Source: Pelomonas sp. Root1444 (GTDB taxonomy: Bacteria; Pseudomonadota; Gammaproteobacteria; Burkholderiales; Burkholderiaceae_C). Taken from it: 64,000 nucleotides of DNA. Position numbers and translations under genes: made by a program. The number at the start of each line of letters is the position of its first letter. Position 1 is the stretch's first letter. The DNA is taken from positions 1,237,701-1,301,700 of the forward strand of contig NZ_LMFP01000003.1 in assembly GCF_001426885.1 (NCBI RefSeq). Reading direction: 5' to 3'. Below, piece by piece: positions 58,728 to 64,000 of this stretch. The notes beneath the pieces are model-generated. The model was given only the letters and a program-made list of their open reading frames with translations. It was not told the DNA's origin and did no database searches.

Positions 58728-59135
58728 TCAGCCCGGCGGCGCGGTGTCGCCGCGGCCCAGGTAGGCCCGGATGGCCGTGATGCGGCCCTGGGCGTCCAGC
58801 TCGAACACATCCACGACGTGGAGGGTGTCGCGGCCGTCGATGACGATGCGCAGTTCGGCCGCCACGCCACCGTCGCGCTCGTACGCGGCCAGCACGTCGA
58901 TCGCCAGGCTGCCGACGGCCGCAAAGTTCTTGCGCGTTTCGGCCAGCGCCGCGGCCTTGCCGACGACGCGGAGCTTCCAGTCACGCAGCGTGACCGTATC
59001 GGCAAGCAGGGACTCAATGGCGGCAAGGTCGCGCGCGGCGTAGGCGCTCAGGTAGGCGCGCACGCGGTCGAGCGGACGCAGGTCGTGCGACGATGGCCGT
59101 GCGGGCGCGGGCTGGCATGGAGAGGTCGGGGCCAT
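58728..59135 (-). CDS. SnoaL/NTF2-like protein
   Basis: A 135-residue protein with a cone-shaped NTF2-like fold. The family pattern is DRVRAYLSAYAARDLAAIES then LLADTVTLRDW, and the C-terminal strands end in DVFELDAQGRITAIRAYLGR. It may be a small isomerase-like or ligand-binding protein; no catalytic residues can be assigned. The ATG at 59135 is preferred over one at 59204 because the added 23 residues have no match. The first 30 residues are Pro/Ser-rich. Confidence 0.78.
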   Translation of the reverse strand: MAPTSPCQPAPARPSSHDLRPLDRVRAYLSAYAARDLAAIESLLADTVTLRDWKLRVVGKAAALAETRKNFAAVGSLAIDVLAAYERDGGVAAELRIVIDGRDTLHVVDVFELDAQGRITAIRAYLGRGDTAPPG

Positions 59136-59206
59136 GTGCGGCCATGCTATCCGCGCGCTGACCGCAGACACGGGCGCCGCGAGCCCTGGCAAGTTAGGCT
59201 GCACAC

Positions 59207-60280
59207 ATGATCACCACCTGCTCGCAACCGAAAGGGGCGCCGCTGTCGCGATGGCTGCGCCGTTCGGTGCTGGCGCTGCTTGCCGCCGTCCTCGCCACTG
59301 CCGCAGCGGCGCAGGGCGAGGTGGCCGCCGCGGCCTCCAAGCGCGTCGTCTTCCTGGCGCAGGACTTCCGCAACGGCGGCATCACGGCCGTCTATCGCGG
59401 CTTCGAGCAGGCCTGCCAGGAACTCGGCTGGACCTTGAACATCGTCAACGGCAATGGCGACCGCGCGACGATACGGCGGCGCTTCGATGAAGCCCTGCTC
59501 GCCGGCGTGGACGGCATCGTGCTGGGCGGCTTCGACGAAGCCGACATCGCCGACCGGCTCGCCGCGTCCACGCGGCCCGCGCCGGTGCTGGTCGGTTGGC
59601 ATGCCTCGTCCCACAGCGGGCCGGCATCCAGCCTGTTCGCCAACGTCAGCACCGATCCCGCCGTCGTTGCGGACATGGCCGCCGCGCTGGTGACGCCGGC
59701 CGGCGGCGCGCGCGCCGGTGTCGTCATCTTCAACGACGGCCGCTTCGACATCGCCAACACCAAGACGCTGCGCATGCGCGAAGCCTTGTCGCGCTGCGCG
59801 CGCTGCGAGCTGCTGGCCATAGAAGACGTCCCGATCTCGAATGCCGCGAAAGAGATGCCTGCGGCGCTGGAGCGGCTGCACCGGCGTTTCGGCGTGCGCT
59901 GGACGCATGTGCTGGCGATCAACGATGTCTACATGGACTCGATGCACTTCCCGCTGCTGTCCCTGGGGCGCCGCGACATCGTCGGCATCGCCGCCGGCGA
60001 CGGCTCGCGCACGGCGCTGAGCCGCATACGCTCCGGTCGCTCACAGCAGCTCGCGACCATCGCCGAGCCGACCGGCTTGCAGGGCTGGCAACTGGCCGAC
60101 GAACTGAGGCGGGCCTTCGCCAAGCAGTCGCCCAGTGGCCGCGTGGCCCGCCCGATTGCCGTCACCACCCAGTTGCTGCGCCAGCTGGGATCGCAGGAGA
60201 TCGACGACGCGCTGCCCTACCGGGCCGAGTACCGGCGGCAGTGGTCCGGCACCGCGGCGGGCAGCGCACCGGGCAGGTAG
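59207..60280 (+). CDS. Orphan sugar-type periplasmic binding protein
   Basis: A 357-residue exported protein of the RbsB/LacI-like (type 1) binding fold. After a basic N terminus a hydrophobic signal (SVLALLAAVLATAAAAQ) leads into RVVFLAQDFRNGGITAVYRG. The hinge and ligand region includes LLAGVDGIVLGGFDEADIAD. These bind sugars, autoinducer-2 or similar ligands. No permease, ATPase or kinase is adjacent, so the partner is unknown. The N terminus has a Cys at residue 5, but a lipobox is not evident. Confidence 0.83.
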   Translation: MITTCSQPKGAPLSRWLRRSVLALLAAVLATAAAAQGEVAAAASKRVVFLAQDFRNGGITAVYRGFEQACQELGWTLNIVNGNGDRATIRRRFDEALLAGVDGIVLGGFDEADIADRLAASTRPAPVLVGWHASSHSGPASSLFANVSTDPAVVADMAAALVTPAGGARAGVVIFNDGRFDIANTKTLRMREALSRCARCELLAIEDVPISNAAKEMPAALERLHRRFGVRWTHVLAINDVYMDSMHFPLLSLGRRDIVGIAAGDGSRTALSRIRSGRSQQLATIAEPTGLQGWQLADELRRAFAKQSPSGRVARPIAVTTQLLRQLGSQEIDDALPYRAEYRRQWSGTAAGSAPGR

Positions 60281-60424
60281 TCCGACCGTTGCCGTCATGG
60301 CGGCCGACCGCCCGGCCGGCAGATGCTGGCCCGCTGGTGCGTAAGCGGCACGGCGTCCTACAGCCAGCGCGCCGTCGCGGGGGCATCGTCCGGGGGATGC
60401 AGTGGTTTTGCAGTCGGAGCCCCC

Positions 60425-60622
60425 ATGAGAACCCCCTTCAGATTTGCAGTGCCGAACTGGTTTCGTGCCGAGGCTGGCGCCGAAGAGGGCACCGGCCGCG
60501 CCGCACCCCTGCCACGCTGGCGCGCCGTCCTCCGCCGCGCGCTGGCGCGCCACGCGCCCCGGGTGGAACCGGCCGCTCCGGCTCCACGCTCGCATCATCC
60601 CTTCCAACAGGAGACGAAATGA
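60425..60622 (+). CDS. Small Arg-rich hypothetical protein
   Basis: A possible 65-residue protein starting MRTPFRFAVPNWFRAEAG. It has a GGAG 6 bases before the ATG, and its stop overlaps the next gene's ATG in an ATGA junction. These two signs support a real, coupled gene, though the Arg/Ala/Pro-rich content is also what a chance frame would give in GC-rich DNA. No family is recognised. The 144 bases between it and the upstream binding-protein gene show no gene. Confidence 0.4.
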   Translation: MRTPFRFAVPNWFRAEAGAEEGTGRAAPLPRWRAVLRRALARHAPRVEPAAPAPRSHHPFQQETK

Positions 60623-61041
60623 GCTTCTTCAGCAAGATCCTCGACAGGCTGGGCCTTGGGACGCAGGCAAAGGGGGCGGCGCCCGCGCCGTCAACGGCAA
60701 GCGCTGCGGCCACGACCCCCGCAACGCCCGCGCCCGCCTCAGCACCTGCGACCGCGGCGCCAGCGGTCCAGCCCATTGCCATCGTCGACGTCGTCGAGCA
60801 ACTCGAACAGCGCGCGGCGGCCAACCCCCAGAAGCTCAACTGGCGCACATCCATCGTCGACCTTCTCAAGCTGCTCGACCTGGACTCCAGCCTGGCCGCC
60901 CGCAAGGAACTCGCCACCGAGCTGCATTGCCCGCCGGAGCTGATGGGTGACTCGGCGCAGATGAACATCTGGCTGCACAAGCGGGTGCTGGCCGAGATCG
61001 CGGTGAACGGTGGCAAGGTGCCGCCGGAGCTGACGGTCTGA
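60619..61041 (+). CDS. DUF3597 domain protein
   Basis: A 140-residue protein. The N terminus is MSFFSKILDRLGLG, followed by an Ala/Pro/Thr-rich linker (about 16-50) and a compact C-terminal DUF3597 domain from VDVVEQLEQRAAANPQKLNW to the end. The domain's role is not known; its helical fold suggests protein or ligand binding. A good AGGAG lies 7 bases before the ATG. Confidence 0.9.
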   Translation: MSFFSKILDRLGLGTQAKGAAPAPSTASAAATTPATPAPASAPATAAPAVQPIAIVDVVEQLEQRAAANPQKLNWRTSIVDLLKLLDLDSSLAARKELATELHCPPELMGDSAQMNIWLHKRVLAEIAVNGGKVPPELTV

Positions 61042-61075
61042 TCGACGCGAGCAGGGCCCGACCGGACCGGCGCGC

Positions 61076-61444
61076 ATGGACTTCTGGATCTCCACGCCGT
61101 ATTCGCAGGAGCCCCGGCTCATCCTGGTCCGTTGGCGGGCCTGGGAAGTGCAGGTGCCGAACTACGACGCCCCGACCTGGCACCTGGCGGGCTACCTGGC
61201 CGCGGAACACTGCGCGAAGGTGTCGTCCGCCGTCGCCTTCGTGCACCCCGACACCGAGGAAGTGACCACCAAGACCGGGCGCACCTACGCGCTCAGCGGG
61301 CCACCCGGCGTCGATGCGGACGTGGCGGCGCTGTGGCAGGCGTGGCAGGGGCAGCACCAGGTCGTGGTGCTGCGGGAAGTGACAAGCGACGTGCTGGACG
61401 GGCGCCAGCCCGTCGCGGTGAACTTGATCCGGGCGCCCTCTTAG
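61076..61444 (+). CDS. Hypothetical protein
   Basis: A 122-residue soluble protein beginning MDFWISTPYSQEPRLILVRW. It is rich in Trp and in beta-prone residues (WEVQVPNYDAPTWHLAGYLA), without signal peptide or membrane segments. No family is recognised. It follows the DUF3597 gene by 34 bases on the same strand and may be in its operon. Its normal codon pattern and the conserved-looking aromatic spacing make it a probable gene. Confidence 0.7.
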   Translation: MDFWISTPYSQEPRLILVRWRAWEVQVPNYDAPTWHLAGYLAAEHCAKVSSAVAFVHPDTEEVTTKTGRTYALSGPPGVDADVAALWQAWQGQHQVVVLREVTSDVLDGRQPVAVNLIRAPS

Positions 61445-61473
61445 GCAGCGGCGGAGGAACCCGCACCGCTGCC
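61444..61473. terminator. Hairpin between convergent genes
   Basis: GGCAGCGG (61444-61451) pairs perfectly with CCGCTGCC (61466-61473) around a 14-base loop. It directly follows the hypothetical gene's stop and lies downstream of the convergent ribonucleotide reductase. A second pairing, GACCCGG (61474-61480) with CCGGGTC (61492-61498), abuts it. There is no T-run; it may still serve as a bidirectional terminator. Confidence 0.4.
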
Positions 61474-61496
61474 GACCCGGTTTCAGCGAGCCCGGG

Positions 61497-64000
61497 TCAC
61501 CCGCATTGCCCCACGTACCCGCACGCCGTGCAGAAGTCGCAGCCATCCTTGTGGATCATGGTGGCGTTGCCGCACTCCGGGCAGGGCTTGCCGGCCTGGA
61601 CCTGCAGCGTGCCTGCCGCCGCGGCGAGCTTGGGCGCCGGCGTCTGCAGCAGGCCCATGTCGGTCAGCGGCTGGCCGGCTTCGTCGAGGATGCCCAGCAT
61701 CGCATAGCGGTGGATGATGAGGCGCGCCACATAGGCCACAGTCGACGGCCAGACCTGCTGGCGGCGTTCGCCGTTCAGCGACGGCACCGGCGCCATGAAG
61801 TGGCCCAGCGGCTCGCCGACGTTGAGCAGCTTGCGCAGCTTCATCGCGATCCAGCCGGGGTCCATCACGCGCATGTCCAGCGACAGCAGGCGTGCCAGGC
61901 CGTCCAGCGCCTTGGGGTAGTTGCCCGAGAAGCCCATCGCGCAAGGGCGCATGACCGTGCCGCCGTCGGGGGTGGGCAGCAACACCTCCTTCAGCGTCAG
62001 CGTGAACTGCTCGTTGGTGGCTGGGTTGTCCACGTCGACCGCCCAGGCCAGCGTGCCGGAGATGCCGGTGCGCGGCTCGTTGCGGCTGAACATCGCGTCG
62101 ACCACCGGCGTGGGGCCGCCTTCGGCCAGCGCGCCGAGCTGCTCGCAGCGCCAGCGGATGACGGCGGCCGTGGCGGCGACTACGCCCGGGAAGAGGCGCT
62201 GCTCGCCGCTGGGCGGCATGGGCATCTCGAAGGCGCGCTCCTCGGCGACAGTCGCGAGCGCGTCGAGCTTCAGGCGCAGCCAGGCGGCGTCGTTGGTGCG
62301 CAGGTCGGTCGACAGCGTCTTGGCCAGCGCCGCCAGGCCGCGCGGCTGCTCGGCGCCGTTGACCCACACCTCGAAGGGCAGGTTGCGGCCGAACAGCCCG
62401 CCGTCGGGGCCGTCCAGCGGCAGCTCGCCGATGAAGAGGGCGAAGTCGCCATGCGGGTGCTGGATGAGGTAGCTCCAGGCCGGGTTGCCGCCGGGCATCT
62501 CGGGACGGCTGGGCCAGCGCAGCGACGCGACCACGGCCTGCGGCAGGCGCTCGACGCGCAGGCGCTGGTTGGCGCCGCCGAGTTCGGCGCCTGAATCTGG
62601 ACGAAGCGGTTCGGGCTGCTTGACCTCCGGCGTCACGCTCAGCACCGAGCCCAGCACGCTGTTGGGCCGGTAGGTGGCCAGGCCCTTCAGCTTGGTCTGC
62701 CAGGCCTGCATGTACAAGTCCTGGAAGTTCTCGTACGGGTAGTCGGCCGGTACGTTGACCGTCTTGCTGATGGACGTGTCGATGTAGGGCGCGACCGCGG
62801 CGACCATGGACGCATGGTCGGCCGCGCTCAGCTCCAGCGCGGTGACGAAGGCGTCGCTCAGCGGCGCATCGGCGCCAAACAGATGTCTATACAGGCGCCA
62901 GGCATGGTCCTCGACCGCGTACTCCTTGAAGCCGCCGCCCTCGGCCTGGCCCAGGCGCTTCTTGCGCGTGTAGGTCCAGGAGAAGGCCGGCTCGATACCG
63001 TTTGACGCGTTGTCGGCGAAGGCCAGGCTGATGGTGCCGGTGGGCGCGATGGACAGCAGGTGCGAGTTGCGCAGGCCTTGCGAACGGATCTTGTCTTTCA
63101 GCGCCTGCGGCAGGCGCGACGCGAAGCTGCCGCCGGAGAGGTACAGGTCGGCATTGAAGAGCGGGAAGCTGCCGCGCTCGGCGGCGATGTCGCTGGACGC
63201 CGAGTAGGCCGCGTCGCGCATCAGCTCGCTGATGCGGCTGGCCATGTCGCGCGCGGCCTGCGTGTCGTAACGCAGGTTGAGCATGACGAGGGCGTCGCCC
63301 AGGCCCGTGAAGCCGAGGCCCACGCGGCGCTTGTTGGCGGCCTCCTGAGCCTGGGCCGGCAACGGCCACGGGGTCACGTCCAGCACGTTGTCCAGCATGC
63401 GCGTGGCGACGGCCACGACCTCGGCAAAGCCGGCCTCGTCGAACGCCGGCTTGGCGCTGAACGGATCGCGCACGAAGCGCGTCAGGTCGATGGAGCCGAG
63501 GCAGCAGCAGCCGTAGGGCGGCAGTGGTTGCTCGGCGCAGTTGTGGACATAGAGCCCGTTGGCATCGAACGCATGGACATGTTCGACGGTGACGTCGTAG
63601 ACCGCCTCGACGCCTTCGGGCTCGACGGCTTCGACCGTGGCCGTGAAGCGCTCCCGGTTCAACTCGCGCCGGTAGGCCCCCAGCAACTCCTCGAGGCGCG
63701 CCTGCTTGGCACTGTCCTCAAAGCCAACCTGTTCGGCGTAGCGGCGCAGGTTGTCGCCGCTGATGACCAGCTCATGCAACGCACGCCGTTCGTAGTCGCG
63801 CTCGCCGCCGCGGCCGTCGGGCATGCGCTGCGGTCCGGCGGGATGCCGGTCACGGTAGATCGCCGATGCGACACCCAACCGCGCCAGCATGCGCTGCACC
63901 GCCTGCAACTGGCCGAAATCAGCCTGGGTCAGGCGCACGCTGACGCCCTTGTCTTGCGCACCCTGGACGGAGCCGTCCGCGTCGAACAGCCCGCGCAGCA
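61497..64000 (-). CDS. nrdJ: B12-dependent ribonucleotide reductase with intein (5' part outside window)
   Basis: Class II (adenosylcobalamin-dependent) ribonucleotide reductase, reading leftwards and cut by the window edge. At least 834 codons are present. From 63539 down, the extein reads CAEQPLPPYGCCCLGS, then FTGLGDAL and APTGTISLAFADNASNGIEP, typical of NrdJ. The TSCPD region and a C-terminal Cys cluster (PCPECG...DFCTACGYVGQCG) follow. The Cys at 63537-63539 corresponds to the thiyl-radical Cys of the NPCxE motif. It is preceded by an intein C terminus ending in GLYVHN. The enzyme makes deoxynucleotides and should work only after splicing. Confidence 0.92.
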   Translation of the reverse strand, partial: LRGLFDADGSVQGAQDKGVSVRLTQADFGQLQAVQRMLARLGVASAIYRDRHPAGPQRMPDGRGGERDYERRALHELVISGDNLRRYAEQVGFEDSAKQARLEELLGAYRRELNRERFTATVEAVEPEGVEAVYDVTVEHVHAFDANGLYVHNCAEQPLPPYGCCCLGSIDLTRFVRDPFSAKPAFDEAGFAEVVAVATRMLDNVLDVTPWPLPAQAQEAANKRRVGLGFTGLGDALVMLNLRYDTQAARDMASRISELMRDAAYSASSDIAAERGSFPLFNADLYLSGGSFASRLPQALKDKIRSQGLRNSHLLSIAPTGTISLAFADNASNGIEPAFSWTYTRKKRLGQAEGGGFKEYAVEDHAWRLYRHLFGADAPLSDAFVTALELSAADHASMVAAVAPYIDTSISKTVNVPADYPYENFQDLYMQAWQTKLKGLATYRPNSVLGSVLSVTPEVKQPEPLRPDSGAELGGANQRLRVERLPQAVVASLRWPSRPEMPGGNPAWSYLIQHPHGDFALFIGELPLDGPDGGLFGRNLPFEVWVNGAEQPRGLAALAKTLSTDLRTNDAAWLRLKLDALATVAEERAFEMPMPPSGEQRLFPGVVAATAAVIRWRCEQLGALAEGGPTPVVDAMFSRNEPRTGISGTLAWAVDVDNPATNEQFTLTLKEVLLPTPDGGTVMRPCAMGFSGNYPKALDGLARLLSLDMRVMDPGWIAMKLRKLLNVGEPLGHFMAPVPSLNGERRQQVWPSTVAYVARLIIHRYAMLGILDEAGQPLTDMGLLQTPAPKLAAAAGTLQVQAGKPCPECGNATMIHKDGCDFCTACGYVGQCG
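63540..64000 (-). other. Intein C-terminal part with LAGLIDADG-type endonuclease domain
   Basis: In frame with the reductase, about 153 codons belong to an intein. The C-terminal splicing block is VYDVTVEHVHAFDANGLYVHN, followed by Cys as first extein residue, so the splice His, Asn and +1 Cys are all present. Near the window edge lies LRGLFDADGSVQG, a LAGLIDADG homing-endonuclease motif, followed by LTQADFGQLQAVQRMLARLG, which fits its core. The N-terminal splicing half lies outside the window. Frame integrity suggests an active or recently active element. Confidence 0.88.

Overview
The window is GC-rich, densely coded and fully chromosomal in character. Gene content points to a free-living betaproteobacterium of the order Burkholderiales, probably near Roseateles, Mitsuaria or Rubrivivax. 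The evidence is a ResB/CcsB (System II) cytochrome c maturation pair, a fused indolepyruvate:ferredoxin oxidoreductase, a Bug-type solute receptor, many PAS/GGDEF signalling proteins and a double-length UvrA. The taxonomic placement is inference from gene families, not from a marker gene. I saw no rRNA, tRNA, CRISPR array, insertion sequence or prophage.

Layout. 1-4.2 kb: dihaem cytochrome c, a good terminator, then resB-ccsB. 4.3-9.2 kb: a tight set of REC-GGDEF protein, periplasmic NMT1-like binding protein and hybrid histidine kinase with HPt, which looks like a ligand-to-c-di-GMP relay. 9.2-14.7 kb: a QorB-like NAD(P) oxidoreductase divergent from an HxlR regulator, then an Lrp regulator divergent from the 1178-residue indolepyruvate oxidoreductase. 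14.7-19.2 kb: DinB-like protein, CHASE-PAS-GGDEF cyclase, Lrp regulator and LysE exporter.

19.3-30.4 kb, minus strand: the most unusual block. Two versions of the transglutaminase / circularly permuted ATP-grasp / alpha-E system lie here. One has separate ATP-grasp, alpha-E and transglutaminase-DUF2126 genes. The other has a fused ATP-grasp-alpha-E protein plus a short transglutaminase. Between them sit a proline-iminopeptidase-like hydrolase and a ParE-type toxin-antitoxin pair. Comparative genomics predicts that such sets make or process an unknown peptide.

30.5-39.1 kb: ZnuD-like TonB receptor with a small His/Cys secreted protein, M20 amidohydrolase, DUF1415 protein, a frameshifted small gene, an OmpR-type regulator convergent with a GAF/PAS sensor kinase, a haloperoxidase/PAP2 remnant and a small membrane protein. 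39.2-48.7 kb: tandemly duplicated UvrA, a stand-alone receiver, and a two-component-propeller diguanylate cyclase. 48.9-57.6 kb: Bug receptor with a malonyl-CoA-synthetase-like enzyme, an exonuclease, an EcsC-like protein, a chemoreceptor, two hydroxyproline-catabolism genes and a cyclopropane fatty acid synthase. 57.6-61.4 kb: spermidine-synthase-like protein, a ribbon-helix-helix protein, a SnoaL-like protein, an orphan sugar-type binding protein, DUF3597 and hypotheticals. 61.5 kb to the end: a vitamin-B12-dependent ribonucleotide reductase that runs off the window and is interrupted by an intein exactly at the catalytic cysteine.

Three diguanylate cyclases, all with intact GGDEF/GGEEF and an RxxD inhibitory site, occur with no EAL or HD-GYP protein in view. 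Reverse-strand starts were moved to the first ATG consistent with family alignment, ribosome-binding site or ATGA overlap wherever the longest open frame was implausible.
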